A stretch of DNA of 37,328 bases, taken from positions 1 to 37,328 of the forward strand of contig CACJDV010000009.1 in NCBI GenBank assembly GCA_902592265.1, written 5' to 3'. The position numbers were made by a program, and so were the translations under genes. Below the pieces are notes generated by a model. The model ran no database searches and was not told where the DNA came from. It saw nothing but the letters and a program-made list of their open reading frames with translations. Within the stretch, counting starts at the first letter, position 1. Each line of letters opens with the position of its first letter. The stretch comes from an uncultured Pelagibacteraceae bacterium. Its GTDB lineage: Bacteria; Pseudomonadota; Alphaproteobacteria; Pelagibacterales; Pelagibacteraceae. Below, piece by piece: positions 15,080 through 24,783 of the stretch.

Positions 15080-16134
15080 AAATTAAAGCTTGAGGATGTT
15101 AGTTCATAAAGACGGCTGATTGTACGATTAAATGGTTCTTTTAACGATTGAGATGACGTCAATTCATCTAGATTTTTTTCAGCGGTGACTGCAACAGGTA
15201 TTTTCTTATCATACACTATATCAATTAAAGTTATAAATCGGTGTTGTTGATTAGAATTTATATCATCAAACTTTGGTATTTTATCAATAACCATAAATTT
15301 AGAGACTTTAGTTATTTCGAGGTAATCCTCCGCTCCCAAGTTTTTGTCGCATAACTCATCAAAAGTAAATCTAACAACTCCTTCATAGAATTCTTTAATT
15401 AGAAATTCTCTTCCTTTAATATCAAGACTGCGAGTAGTTTTTTTTCTATCCTTTGAAATAATCCTAAAAAATTTATTCATTTTAAAATTACTTTCTTGGT
15501 TTAGCGGGAAGAAATATCTATCATTTTGGTTTTCTTTTGACTTTCTATAATCATCTTCAATAATAAGCTCGTGTTCGATAGCTTTTTTTTTCATGATCTC
15601 AATAAAAGGTTTAAACTGATCTCGTTGAAGACCATCCTTATATAATTCAGAAATTTGAATATTAGAGGTGATAATTATTTTTATATTCTCACTAAATATT
15701 TTATCAAACAATTTACCTAATATCATAGCATCTACTATATTGGTAACTTGAAACTCATCAAAATAAATTAACAAAGCCTTTGATTTTAAGTCTTTAACAA
15801 ATAAATTAATAATATTTTCATCTCCCTTATTCTTGTTTTCATGAACAAAATCATGAAAATTTAACATAAACTCATTAAAGTGAAGTCTTAGTTTTTTTTC
15901 AGACATAAGACCATAAAAAAAATCTAAGATCATTGTTTTTCCAACACCAACACCTCCATGAAGATAAAAACCTTTTTTATAATTTTCTTTTTTAAAAAAA
16001 TTGAATATTGAAGAGTGAAAATTTTTATTATAAAAATCTTGAAGTAATTTAATTGTCGTTATTTGGTTTTGATTAATTTCTAAATTTTTTGAATTACAAA
16101 ATAATCTAAATTTTTCCACAAGATTTTTGGACAT
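15076..16134 (-). CDS. zapE: Cell division ATPase ZapE (AFG1 family)
   Basis: A 352-aa AFG1-like ATPase. Walker A is YLHGGVGVGKTMILDFF at about residues 58-74 and Walker B is LLIYFDEFQVTNIVDA; LGKLFDKIF and IIITSNIQISELYKDGL (sensor region) follow. ZapE acts on the division ring in proteobacteria, and its mitochondrial relative AFG1 handles respiratory-chain proteins. I start it at ATG 16134, which forms TGATG with the cupin stop; a TTG just upstream is less likely. Its spacing to its neighbours is one to four overlapping bases. Confidence 0.9.
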   Translation of the reverse strand: MSKNLVEKFRLFCNSKNLEINQNQITTIKLLQDFYNKNFHSSIFNFFKKENYKKGFYLHGGVGVGKTMILDFFYGLMSEKKLRLHFNEFMLNFHDFVHENKNKGDENIINLFVKDLKSKALLIYFDEFQVTNIVDAMILGKLFDKIFSENIKIIITSNIQISELYKDGLQRDQFKPFIEIMKKKAIEHELIIEDDYRKSKENQNDRYFFPLNQESNFKMNKFFRIISKDRKKTTRSLDIKGREFLIKEFYEGVVRFTFDELCDKNLGAEDYLEITKVSKFMVIDKIPKFDDINSNQQHRFITLIDIVYDKKIPVAVTAEKNLDELTSSQSLKEPFNRTISRLYELTSSSFNL

Positions 16135-16565
16135 CAATTTTTTTTCGATTTAAAATCAATACCGTATTCTGATCTTGGACCTTTCCTTAAACCAAACGGA
16201 CCAGAAATAAAAATTGTCATTGGTTTAGTTCCAGGCTCTAAATCTACTCTGTGATATGCATTAGCAGATCTAAATCCAATATAACCTGGTCTTCTCCAAA
16301 ATTTTCCTTTCTTAGTTGTTTCCCAATAACCACCTCTAATCACTATAGTAATATATGGAAAAAGATGATTGTGTACTCCATCACCATGATCATCAGCTAA
16401 CATTTCATGAATAAGTATATTAAATGGAAACCATTTTGGTCTATGTCTGAAAATTAAATAATATCTATTCATCCATGGTTTAGCTAAATCAAATCTAGGA
16501 TGTGATGGCCCCCTATCTAAAACCACTTTTTTTCTTCCTAATCTATCTAATAATTTTAAAAACAT
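16134..16565 (-). CDS. Three-histidine cupin-like protein of unknown function
   Basis: A 143-aa protein that I read as a small single-domain cupin. GDGVHNHLFPYITIVIRGGY gives His65 and His67, and GYIGFRSANAYHRVDLEPG gives His105, so a metal site of three His is likely. The Glu of the classic cupin motif (H-x-H-x3-4-E) is missing, as in cysteine-dioxygenase-like members. His53 and His60 add to a His-rich surface. There is no signal peptide. It lies between bamB-like and zapE with one-base overlaps on both sides, so it is in the same operon. Its substrate is unknown. Confidence 0.7.
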   Translation of the reverse strand: MFLKLLDRLGRKKVVLDRGPSHPRFDLAKPWMNRYYLIFRHRPKWFPFNILIHEMLADDHGDGVHNHLFPYITIVIRGGYWETTKKGKFWRRPGYIGFRSANAYHRVDLEPGTKPMTIFISGPFGLRKGPRSEYGIDFKSKKN

Positions 16566-17866
16566 TAGTTAAGTTTTATAATTGCGTTGTCTTTAACTAA
16601 ATATAAATTTTTGTCCATTATAAATGGTCGTGATATTTTATCATTATCAACTTTTAAAGTTGAAATTGTTTTTCCTGATTTAATGTCAATTACTAATAAT
16701 CTTCCAATATTTGTAGAAAGGTAAATATTTTTTGAGCCAACAATAAACCCTGTTGGTAATATTTCATCTCTTTTCTTTGGATTAAAATTTTTGAATATGT
16801 CTGTGATCTTAATGATATTGCCTGTAATTTTATCAATAATAATTAAATATCCTTCTATTGAGACTGAAATCAAAAAATTTCCTATTAAAGTCGGTCTTAA
16901 ATTTGAATTAACTGTAGTTTCCCATCTAAAACCGCCTGTGTTTATGTCTATGGAAAAAAATTGATTATTATTATTAGAAAAAAATAAATTATTTTCATCC
17001 GCAATTATATCCGATGTTTCAAGAGAGAAAGATGACTCGTAAAGCTGACTTTTTTGGGTTGGTAATTGCCAAATTAAATCTCCATCATTAACATTTACTG
17101 CACTAATGTCTCCAAGGGAATTATTAAAATAAACTATATCTTTAACTATAACTATAGATAGTTTTTTTTGAGATCTAATTAAAGATTTTTCTGTTTGAAA
17201 ACTCCAAAGCTCCTCACCATTTTTAAGTGAGAAACATCTTAAGGTGTTTGTGAAATCTATTATAAAAAATCTGTCCTTAAAAATCTTTATTTGTGAATTA
17301 AATGGAGCTGAATTACTTTTTGACCATACTAACTCGCCATTATTTAAATTAATCACATAATAATTTGCCAAATTATCAGCAACTACCAAAGACCTATCAT
17401 TATTTGCAAATTGTAAAATTGGGTTTAATTTTTTTTCAGCTTTAGAATAATAATTTTTTTTCCAGATCAATTTAGAACGTTCATCAAATTGTAGAATTGT
17501 TCCCTTATTATCAAAAAAAATAATGTTGTTTTTATTGAAAGATATTACCGGCTCAAATTGATAGAAATTTTTTATTTTTGAAAACTTATATTTAGAAGAT
17601 CTTTTTAATAACCCATCAAAATTTACTCTACCGTTGTTATTAGTTAGTTTATTTACTAAACTGGCTTTAGTAAATTTTGAACCTAAATTTAAATTTACAT
17701 TAGTATTGAATTCTTGAATTAAAGTTTTTTCATCATCAAAAATTTTTTCAAACCTTTTTTCCTCTAATTCCTCTAGCGTGTCTGAAGTCCAAAATCTAGA
17801 ATTTTTGTTTAAAGAACATGCTGACAAAAATAAAGTAATCAGTAATAGATTAAAAATTTTATTCAC
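16565..17866 (-). CDS. bamB: BamB-like outer membrane assembly lipoprotein (PQQ-type beta-propeller)
   Basis: A 433-aa protein with an N-terminal lipoprotein signal (LLLITLFLSAC, lipidated Cys17) and repeated beta-propeller blades: NNGELVWSKS, KNGEELWSFQTE, VNDGDLIWQLPTQ, INTGGFRWETTVN and KSGKTISTLK. The repeating G-x-x-x-W pattern is typical of PQQ-like repeats and of BamB, the scaffold lipoprotein of the outer membrane beta-barrel assembly complex. It is about 40 residues longer than E. coli BamB. The start is GTG 17866, overlapping the upstream YfgM-like gene by eight bases. The yfgM-bamB order is widespread in proteobacteria and supports the call. Confidence 0.85.
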   Translation of the reverse strand: MNKIFNLLLITLFLSACSLNKNSRFWTSDTLEELEEKRFEKIFDDEKTLIQEFNTNVNLNLGSKFTKASLVNKLTNNNGRVNFDGLLKRSSKYKFSKIKNFYQFEPVISFNKNNIIFFDNKGTILQFDERSKLIWKKNYYSKAEKKLNPILQFANNDRSLVVADNLANYYVINLNNGELVWSKSNSAPFNSQIKIFKDRFFIIDFTNTLRCFSLKNGEELWSFQTEKSLIRSQKKLSIVIVKDIVYFNNSLGDISAVNVNDGDLIWQLPTQKSQLYESSFSLETSDIIADENNLFFSNNNNQFFSIDINTGGFRWETTVNSNLRPTLIGNFLISVSIEGYLIIIDKITGNIIKITDIFKNFNPKKRDEILPTGFIVGSKNIYLSTNIGRLLVIDIKSGKTISTLKVDNDKISRPFIMDKNLYLVKDNAIIKLN

Positions 17867-18503
17867 TAAAATCTCTATTAAGTCTTTTTTGAGACTCTAA
17901 TTTAATCTCTTTGTTCGCATTTTCTAAGCTAATAATTTGATTAAAAAATTCCTTTGATTTTTGCTTTTCATTTTTTGAATAAAAATATTCCGCCATCAAG
18001 TATAATGCGTGCGATTTCCAAATACTCTCTGAATTTATTAAAGGTTTTAAAATATTTAAAAGATCACTCTCATTAATATTATCAGCATTATAAAGCGCTT
18101 TTTTGTAAATATTTAGATTCTTTATTTCCTTATCCAATGAAGTTTCGTAAATAATAACATCAAATAATTCATTGATTTTGTTTTTTTCATTAATTAATTC
18201 ATTATCTATTATGAAATACAAAGATAATGGTGAATAAGTTGAATTTTTTTTATTAATTATTTGTATTAAATCTTTAGCTGTTTTTTCCTTATTACTCTCA
18301 GAATAGTTTATAGTTATTGTATTAAAAGTGTCTGAAATCTTTATTTTTTTTCTATCTTGATATTCCCCAAAAGCAAAATAACCAATTAAAAGTATAACGA
18401 TAACACCTAAAACTGAAATTATTTTTTTTTTATTTTGGATAAAAAAATTTTTTATTTTTTCATTTCTCGTGTTTGTATTTATTATTGATATATCTTCATC
18501 CAT
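17859..18503 (-). CDS. YfgM-like single-pass membrane protein with TPR-like region
   Basis: A 214-aa protein with a cytoplasmic N-terminus, one membrane helix at about residues 29-46 (ISVLGVIVILLIGYFAFG), and a helical periplasmic part ending in a TPR-like segment (SHALYLMAEYFYSKNEKQKS). This layout and its position before a BamB-like gene match YfgM, a periplasmic chaperone-like partner of the SecYEG translocon. Sequence identity to any one family cannot be judged by eye because the body is dominated by Lys, Ile and Asn. The gap to acnA is two bases. Confidence 0.7.
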   Translation of the reverse strand: MDEDISIINTNTRNEKIKNFFIQNKKKIISVLGVIVILLIGYFAFGEYQDRKKIKISDTFNTITINYSESNKEKTAKDLIQIINKKNSTYSPLSLYFIIDNELINEKNKINELFDVIIYETSLDKEIKNLNIYKKALYNADNINESDLLNILKPLINSESIWKSHALYLMAEYFYSKNEKQKSKEFFNQIISLENANKEIKLESQKRLNRDFSE

Positions 18504-18505
18504 AT

Positions 18506-21175
18506 TTAAATCATATTTCTTAAAACATATTGAAGTATTCCACCATTTTTATAATATTCCAATTCATTTTTAGTATCAATTCTGCACAGGGTATCTATTA
18601 TTTTTACATCACCCGATGCATATTTAATCTCAACTTTTACTTTGTCAGAGGGATTAATTCCCTTTTCAATATCTACTACACTAATCAATTCAGAACCTAA
18701 TAAATTAAGATTTTTTCTGTTCATATTTTCTGTAAATTGCAATGGCAATATTCCCATCCCAATTAAATTAGATCTGTGTATTCTCTCAAAACTTTCTGCA
18801 ATTACTACCTTAACACCCAATAATTTAGTTCCCTTTGCAGCCCAATCACGAGAGGAGCCTGTTCCATATTCTTTACCACCAATTACAACTAAGTCAGTTC
18901 CTCTTTTTTTATACTCCACTACTGCATCATAAACTGACATAACTTTTTCCTCAGGATATAATTTTGTAAAACCACCTTCAGTCCCTGGGGCCATTTCATT
19001 TTTAATTCTTATATTCGCAAATGTGCCTCTCATCATTACTTCGTGATTTCCACGTCTTGAACCATATGAATTATAATCCTTAGGAAGAATTTGATAATTC
19101 ATAAAATATTCTCCTGTTGGGCTATCTTTTTGAATATTACCAGCAGGAGAAATATGATCTGTAGTAACCATATCTCCCAATATCAATAATGGTCTTGCAT
19201 TTTTAATCTCTTTAAACCCCTCTGGCTCGTCGCTAAGATTTTCAAAAAATGGAGGTTTTTTTACATAAGTGGAATTTTCATCCCAATTATAAATACTACT
19301 TTTTTCTGTTTTTATTTCTTGCCATTGTTTTGGTCCATCTGAAACATTTGAATATCGTTTAACAAACATATCTGCATTAAGAGAGATCTTCAATGTATCC
19401 TCTATTTCTTTATTTGAAGGCCAAATATCTTTTAAAAAAATATCTTTGCCGTTTTTATCTTTACCAAATGAGTCTTTAATTAAATCAAATTCCATATGAC
19501 CTGCAAGAGCGTAAGCTACAACAAGCGGTGGAGAAGCTAGATAATTTGCTTTAATGTGAGGTGAAATTCTCCCCTCAAAGTTTCTATTACCTGATAAAAC
19601 AGAGACTGCATATAAATTTTCTTTTTGAATAGCATCAACTATATTTTCTGCTAACGGACCTGAATTCCCAATACAAGTTGTACAACCATAACCAACTAAA
19701 TTAAATCCCAGTTGATCTAAGTAAGTATTAAGACCTGCTTTCTCTAAATAATCTGTTACTACTTGGGACCCAGGAGCTAAAGATGTTTTAACCCATGGTT
19801 TAACATTCAATCCTAATTCAATAGCTTTTTTTGCAAGTAGTCCTGCACCAATTAGAACATTTGGATTAGAAGTGTTCGTGCATGATGTAATTGCTGCAAT
19901 AAGTATTGAACCATCTTTAATTTCATAATCTGAATCCTTTACCTTAGAAATTTTATAATCATTTTTATCTGTAGCTTCTTTAAAGACTTTTTTAAAATTG
20001 TTTGATGCATCAGTTAAAAGAACTTTATCTTGTGGTCTTTTAGGGCCTGAAATTGTTGGAACTACAGTGGACATATCTAAAGAGATTTTATCAGTAAATT
20101 CAATTTCATCACTTGCCCACAAACCTTGCTCCTTCGCATACTTTTCAACAATCGCGACTGTTTCTTTATCTCTTCCAGAAAATTCTAAATATTTTAAAGT
20201 TTCTTCATCTATTGGAAAGAATCCACATGTAGCTCCATACTCAGGGGCCATATTAGCAATTGTTGCTCTATCTGCTAAAGTTAAATTTTTTAATCCCTCA
20301 CCATAAAATTCAACGAATTTCCCAACTACTCCTTTATCTCTTAGCATTTTAACAACTGTTAAAACTAAGTCTGTAGCAGTTGTGCCCTCTGGCATTTTTT
20401 TTTTTACTTCAAATCCAATGACTTCAGGGATTAACATTGAAATAGGTTGCCCTAACATGCCTGCTTCAGCTTCAATTCCACCAACACCCCATCCTAAAAC
20501 TGATAAACCATTGACCATGGTTGTATGACTGTCTGTTCCAACAAGAGTATCAGGGAACAAATATTTATCTCCTTTGAATTCCTCTGACCAAACTACTTTT
20601 GATAAATACTCTAAATTAACTTGGTGACAGATACCAGTTCCTGGAGGAACAATTCTAAAATTGTCAAAAGCGCTTTGACCCCATTTTAAAAAGGAATATC
20701 TTTCACCATTTCTTTTAAATTCAATATCTACATTCTTTTCAAATGAATCTTTTTTGGCTGATTGATCAACTTGAACAGAGTGATCAATAACTAAATCAAC
20801 CGCAGATAAAGGGTTAATTGTATTTGGATCTTTATTTTTTTCTTTTACAGCTTCTCTCATAGCAGCCAAATCAGCTACTGCTGGTATCCCTGTATAATCT
20901 TGGAGCAAAACTCTAGCTGGTCTGTAAGCTATTTCAGTTTTTGATTTTTTTGTCTCAAGCCAGTTTTTGACTGCTTCTATTTGTTTTTTATTAACTGATA
21001 AATCATCCTCATATCTAAGAAGATTTTCCAATAAAACTTTTAATGATTTTGGTAATTTTGAAATGCCTTCTAAACCATTTAATTCAGCTTTTTTTAATGA
21101 ATAATATTTATAATTTTTACCATTAACCTCTATGTCAGATAAAGATTTGTAAGAATTTTTATTTCCTGGTTTCAT
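18506..21175 (-). CDS. acnA: Aconitate hydratase A
   Basis: An 889-aa full-length aconitase of the AcnA/IRP1 type, the TCA-cycle enzyme interconverting citrate and isocitrate. The [4Fe-4S] ligands lie in ITSCTNTSNPNVLIG and GYGCTTCIGNSGPL. Other family blocks are LLQDYTGIPAVADLAAMR, HQVNLEYLSKVVW, PDTLVGTDSHTTMVNGL, GDMVTTDHISPAGNI, YGSRRGNHEVMMRGTFANIR and GGKEYGTGSSRDWAAKGT. The gene is flanked by LysE (3 bp) and the YfgM-like gene (2 bp), so a central-metabolism enzyme is embedded in an envelope operon. Nothing is missing from the active site. Confidence 0.97.
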   Translation of the reverse strand: MKPGNKNSYKSLSDIEVNGKNYKYYSLKKAELNGLEGISKLPKSLKVLLENLLRYEDDLSVNKKQIEAVKNWLETKKSKTEIAYRPARVLLQDYTGIPAVADLAAMREAVKEKNKDPNTINPLSAVDLVIDHSVQVDQSAKKDSFEKNVDIEFKRNGERYSFLKWGQSAFDNFRIVPPGTGICHQVNLEYLSKVVWSEEFKGDKYLFPDTLVGTDSHTTMVNGLSVLGWGVGGIEAEAGMLGQPISMLIPEVIGFEVKKKMPEGTTATDLVLTVVKMLRDKGVVGKFVEFYGEGLKNLTLADRATIANMAPEYGATCGFFPIDEETLKYLEFSGRDKETVAIVEKYAKEQGLWASDEIEFTDKISLDMSTVVPTISGPKRPQDKVLLTDASNNFKKVFKEATDKNDYKISKVKDSDYEIKDGSILIAAITSCTNTSNPNVLIGAGLLAKKAIELGLNVKPWVKTSLAPGSQVVTDYLEKAGLNTYLDQLGFNLVGYGCTTCIGNSGPLAENIVDAIQKENLYAVSVLSGNRNFEGRISPHIKANYLASPPLVVAYALAGHMEFDLIKDSFGKDKNGKDIFLKDIWPSNKEIEDTLKISLNADMFVKRYSNVSDGPKQWQEIKTEKSSIYNWDENSTYVKKPPFFENLSDEPEGFKEIKNARPLLILGDMVTTDHISPAGNIQKDSPTGEYFMNYQILPKDYNSYGSRRGNHEVMMRGTFANIRIKNEMAPGTEGGFTKLYPEEKVMSVYDAVVEYKKRGTDLVVIGGKEYGTGSSRDWAAKGTKLLGVKVVIAESFERIHRSNLIGMGILPLQFTENMNRKNLNLLGSELISVVDIEKGINPSDKVKVEIKYASGDVKIIDTLCRIDTKNELEYYKNGGILQYVLRNMI

Positions 21176-21178
21176 ATC

Positions 21179-21769
21179 TTATATATAAAATGTAATTATG
21201 CTCAAAAGAAGAAGCACTGACATAACATAATTAAAGTATTTAATAAATTTCTCATTTGTCGCAAATTTTCTAAGATATTTACCAACAAATGTCCAAAAGG
21301 TAATGCTTGATAAAGATACTATAAAGGCAAATAAAACAACTTGAGTCGCATAATTAAGATAATTTTCTCCATATTCAACATAAGTGGAAACTATGATAAT
21401 TCCAATCAAAACACCTTTTGGATTTAAAAATTGAAAAATAAAAGTATCTAAAAAAGAAATTGGATTTTCGTTTTTGTCCTCATTAGATGGTTTTGAGAAA
21501 CTAATTTTATAGGCTAGGTAAACTAAAAATAAACTTCCCAGATATTTTAAAATAGTTTGAATAATCGGAAATAGTTTAAAAACATTTACTAAACCAATTG
21601 TCAAAGCAAATACCACTGAAGTAAATCCAAATGTAACTCCAAAAATATGAGGGATTGTTTTTCTTATTCCAAAATTAAAACCAGAGTAAGATGCGACCAC
21701 GTTATTTGGTCCTGGTGTATAAGCAGCTACAATCCAAAATAGTGCCATAGATAAAAATTCAGGATGCAT
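21179..21769 (-). CDS. LysE/RhtB family amino acid exporter
   Basis: A 196-aa integral membrane protein with about six helices. The N-terminal motif (FWIVAAYTPGPNNVVASYSG) is the LysE/RhtB signature with P-G-P-N-N. FGVTFGFTSVVF and the conserved FQFLNPKGVLIGI (helix break with N-P-K) follow. Members export amino acids or related metabolites. The substrate cannot be named from sequence. It lies between the csaA-like gene (2 bp) and acnA (3 bp). Confidence 0.88.
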   Translation of the reverse strand: MHPEFLSMALFWIVAAYTPGPNNVVASYSGFNFGIRKTIPHIFGVTFGFTSVVFALTIGLVNVFKLFPIIQTILKYLGSLFLVYLAYKISFSKPSNEDKNENPISFLDTFIFQFLNPKGVLIGIIIVSTYVEYGENYLNYATQVVLFAFIVSLSSITFWTFVGKYLRKFATNEKFIKYFNYVMSVLLLLSIITFYI

Positions 21770-21771
21770 AT

Positions 21772-22113
21772 TTATGCTATAGGTAAACCATTCTCTGCTT
21801 TTTGTGAGGGATGTACTAATGTTACCTTTCCTTCAGAGTCTATCGAGCCTAAAAGTAAAAATTGAGATTTTACACCTGCAATATTTTTTTCTGGAAAATT
21901 ACAAACACCAATCACTTGTTTACCAACTAAATTTTCCTCATTATAAAAATGAGTAATTTGGGCAGAAGATGTTTTAACACCTATTTCTTTTCCAAAATCA
22001 ACTTCAACAACTAAAGATGGTTTTCTAGCTTTTTCATTTTTTTTGACTGAAAGTACTGTCCCAAGTCTAATGTCTATTTTGTCAAATATGTCGTAAGTAA
22101 TTTGTTCTTTCAT
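21772..22113 (-). CDS. csaA: CsaA-like tRNA-binding domain protein
   Basis: A 113-aa single OB-fold protein. FDKIDIRLGTVLSVKKNEKARKP begins the tRNA-binding domain shared with the C-terminus of MetG; IGVKTSSAQITHFYNEENL, GKQVIGVCNFPEKNIAG and SQFLLLGS continue it. Length and motifs match CsaA, described as an export-related chaperone in Bacillus. It is the first gene of the minus-strand operon and sits 29 bp from the divergent argE-like gene, so its leader must be very short. Confidence 0.88.
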   Translation of the reverse strand: MKEQITYDIFDKIDIRLGTVLSVKKNEKARKPSLVVEVDFGKEIGVKTSSAQITHFYNEENLVGKQVIGVCNFPEKNIAGVKSQFLLLGSIDSEGKVTLVHPSQKAENGLPIA

Positions 22114-22142
22114 AAATGAGATATTTATATTAATTATTACTA

Positions 22143-23333
22143 ATGAGTACAGAAGTAAATTTAGATAAATTATACGAAAATTCTATTAAGATTTTATCTG
22201 ATTTAATCGGATTTAAAACTATTTCTGGAGATGATAACAGTGATTTAATTAATTATTGTGAAAAATATCTAAATGATTTAGGTGCAACTTCATTTAAAAC
22301 ATATGATGATGAAAAAAAAAGAGTAAATCTATTTGCAACAATAAAAGCAAAAAAGTCAAATGGAGTTAAATCAATAATTTTATCTGGTCATACTGATACA
22401 GTCCCTGTTTCAAAGAGTTGGAGTACAGACCCGTTTAAAGCAACAATTAAAGAAGATAAACTTTATGGAAGAGGTTCCTGTGATATGAAGGGATTTATTG
22501 CATGTACCTTAGCGTTTGCTCCAGTTTTTTCTAAAGTTGATTTAAATAGAGATATTCATTTTTCTTTTACTTTTGATGAAGAAACAGCATGCTTGGGTGC
22601 TCCAATATTAATTAAAGAACTTAAAAAAAGAAAAATTCAGGATGGAATTTGTATTGTGGGTGAGCCTACAAAAATGAAAATCATAGATGCACATAAAGGT
22701 TGTTATGAATATACTACTTATTTTGAGGGATTAGCTGGACATAGCTCAATGCCACATAAAGGTGTTAGTGCTGTTGAATTTGCATCAAAATATGCAAATA
22801 AGTTAATCGAGCTTAGGGAAGAATTAAAAAAAAGAGCTCCTAAGGACTCAATTTTTGACCCTCCTTTTTCAACATTACAAGTTGGAGGAATATTCGGAGG
22901 TATAGCTCACAATGTAATAGCTGACAAATGTCGAGTTGAATGGGAGACAAGACCAGTTGTCAAAGAAGATGGTGTCTTTTTAAATCAACAAATAGATAAA
23001 TTTGCAAATGAAGTTTTATTACCAGAAATGAAAAAAGTTTTTCCTAATTCAAAAATAACGAAGGAAATAATAGGTGAAGTTACAGGTTTCGATCGTGTAG
23101 ATAATTCAGAAGCGTGTGAATTAGTCTCAAGTTTGACCGGTGATAATTCTAGAGAAGTTGTATCCTTTGGAACTGAAGCGGGGTTATTTCAAGAAATTGG
23201 TATTAGTACAGTTGTTTGTGGCCCAGGTTCTATTGAACAAGCTCATAAAGTCGATGAGTTCATTGAACTTAATGAACTTAAAAAATGTTTAAAATTTCTT
23301 GAAGGAATTAAGAAAAAATCTACTCTTAATTAA
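22143..23333 (+). CDS. argE: Acetylornithine deacetylase-like M20 peptidase
   Basis: A 396-aa M20 metallohydrolase. SGHTDTVP supplies the first zinc His and catalytic Asp, GRGSCDMKGFIA the bridging Asp, FTFDEETACLG the catalytic Glu and next ligand Glu, and VGEPTKMK and GTEAGLFQEIG with CGPGSIEQAHKVDEFI the remaining zinc ligands. The layout is that of ArgE (N-acetylornithine to ornithine), though related N-acyl diamine deacylases share it. It stands alone on the + strand with a 29-bp divergent spacer upstream. Its stop shares TTAA with the convergent aldehyde dehydrogenase. No arginine-pathway gene is adjacent. Confidence 0.85.
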   Translation: MSTEVNLDKLYENSIKILSDLIGFKTISGDDNSDLINYCEKYLNDLGATSFKTYDDEKKRVNLFATIKAKKSNGVKSIILSGHTDTVPVSKSWSTDPFKATIKEDKLYGRGSCDMKGFIACTLAFAPVFSKVDLNRDIHFSFTFDEETACLGAPILIKELKKRKIQDGICIVGEPTKMKIIDAHKGCYEYTTYFEGLAGHSSMPHKGVSAVEFASKYANKLIELREELKKRAPKDSIFDPPFSTLQVGGIFGGIAHNVIADKCRVEWETRPVVKEDGVFLNQQIDKFANEVLLPEMKKVFPNSKITKEIIGEVTGFDRVDNSEACELVSSLTGDNSREVVSFGTEAGLFQEIGISTVVCGPGSIEQAHKVDEFIELNELKKCLKFLEGIKKKSTLN

Positions 23334-24763
23334 CTCCACCCACCTACAGATTTAACCTCTAGAAACTCTTCTAGACCATGTTCACCAGCCTCTCTACCAA
23401 TCCCTGAATGTTTAAATCCACCAAAAGGCGCATCAACAGCAATACCAGCACCATTAACATCAACCATCCCCGATCTAAGTTTTCTAGCAACTCTCTTTAC
23501 TTTTTCTTTATCTTTGGTTTGAATGTAGTTTGTTAATCCGTAGGGAGTGTCGTTTGCAATTTCAATAGCTTCTTCCTCCGTTTCAAAGGGCATTACAGAT
23601 AAAACTGGGCCAAATATTTCTGTTCTTGCTATTTCCATTTTGTTATTAACATCAGCAAATACAGTAGGTTTTACAAAATAACCTTTTTCTAATCCATCAG
23701 GTTTGCCTGGGCCTCCAGCTACTAATTTAGCTCCCTCATCAATACCCTTCTTAATTAATGTTTGTATCTTGTTGTATTGAGTTTCAGAAATAACTGGGCC
23801 TATATGCTCTCCCTCTTTTTTTGGATCACCGACCTCAAAATTTTCTGTATACTTCTTTAATCTTTCCACAGCATCATTATACATTGATTTTTCAACTAGC
23901 ATTCTTGTAGGCGCATTACATGACTGACCTGAGTTTCTGAAACATCTCAAAGCACCTCTTTCTATTGCATCTGGATCAGCATCTTTAAATATTATATTTG
24001 CACCTTTACCACCAAGTTCTAAACTTACTCTTTTAAAATCTTTCGCAGCATTTTGGGAAATTAATGCTCCTGCTCTAGTTGATCCGGTAAATGAAATCAT
24101 ATTAACGTCAGGATGACTTGTTAATGCATCGCCAGTTGTTGCTCCATCACCATTAACTAAATTAAATACACCTGCTGGAATTTTAGTCTCATCAATAAGC
24201 TCAGCTAATATCATTGATGATAATGGAGCTAGTTCAGATGGTTTTAAAACCATAGTGCAGCCAGACGCTATTGCAGGCATTACTTTTAAACAAACCTGAT
24301 TCATTGGCCAATTCCATGGTGTGATTAATGCACATACGCCTTTTGGTTCATAAATAAGTCTTTGGTTGGGTGCATGTTCTCCTAATGGTTTTTCAAATTC
24401 AAAATTTTTTAAATATTTTATAAATGATTTTAAGTGAGCTGCACCTGTACCAGCTTGAAGTTTTGTTGCAAAATCTTTTGGCGCTCCCATCTCTATCGTA
24501 ATCGCATTTGCAATATCTGCCCATCTTTTCTTATAATTTTCATAAAGTTTTTCTAATAATTTTATTCTCTCCTCTTTTGATGAAAATGCCCAAGAACTGT
24601 AAGCTTTTTTGGCTGCATTCACAGCATCATTTACATCATCTTTATTACCCAATGTTATGACAGCACAATTTTCTTCAGTTGCAGGATCAATTACTTTGAT
24701 TTCTTCTTTACTTTTTGGTGTTACCCATTTGCCATTAATATAAAAATTTTTTTTATTTTCCAT
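23330..24763 (-). CDS. NAD(P)-dependent aldehyde dehydrogenase
   Basis: A 477-aa ALDH-superfamily enzyme. The active site is complete: ITPWNWPMNQ, FTGSTRAG, the base Glu249 in SLELGGKGANIIF, the nucleophile Cys282 in NSGQSCNAPTRML, and EIFGPVLSVMPF near the end. The substrate is not decided by these motifs. It lies 20 bp downstream of an agmatinase-family gene on the same strand, which suggests an amino- or guanidino-aldehyde in polyamine/guanidino compound breakdown. An AGGA ribosome-binding site precedes the ATG. Confidence 0.9.
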   Translation of the reverse strand: MENKKNFYINGKWVTPKSKEEIKVIDPATEENCAVITLGNKDDVNDAVNAAKKAYSSWAFSSKEERIKLLEKLYENYKKRWADIANAITIEMGAPKDFATKLQAGTGAAHLKSFIKYLKNFEFEKPLGEHAPNQRLIYEPKGVCALITPWNWPMNQVCLKVMPAIASGCTMVLKPSELAPLSSMILAELIDETKIPAGVFNLVNGDGATTGDALTSHPDVNMISFTGSTRAGALISQNAAKDFKRVSLELGGKGANIIFKDADPDAIERGALRCFRNSGQSCNAPTRMLVEKSMYNDAVERLKKYTENFEVGDPKKEGEHIGPVISETQYNKIQTLIKKGIDEGAKLVAGGPGKPDGLEKGYFVKPTVFADVNNKMEIARTEIFGPVLSVMPFETEEEAIEIANDTPYGLTNYIQTKDKEKVKRVARKLRSGMVDVNGAGIAVDAPFGGFKHSGIGREAGEHGLEEFLEVKSVGGWS

Positions 24764-24783
24764 TAAAGATTCCTAACCTTTCT

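Noticed and set aside
19998..20306. Plus-strand open frame of 102 codons inside acnA
   Set aside because: Antisense to conserved aconitase sequence with no independent signals.
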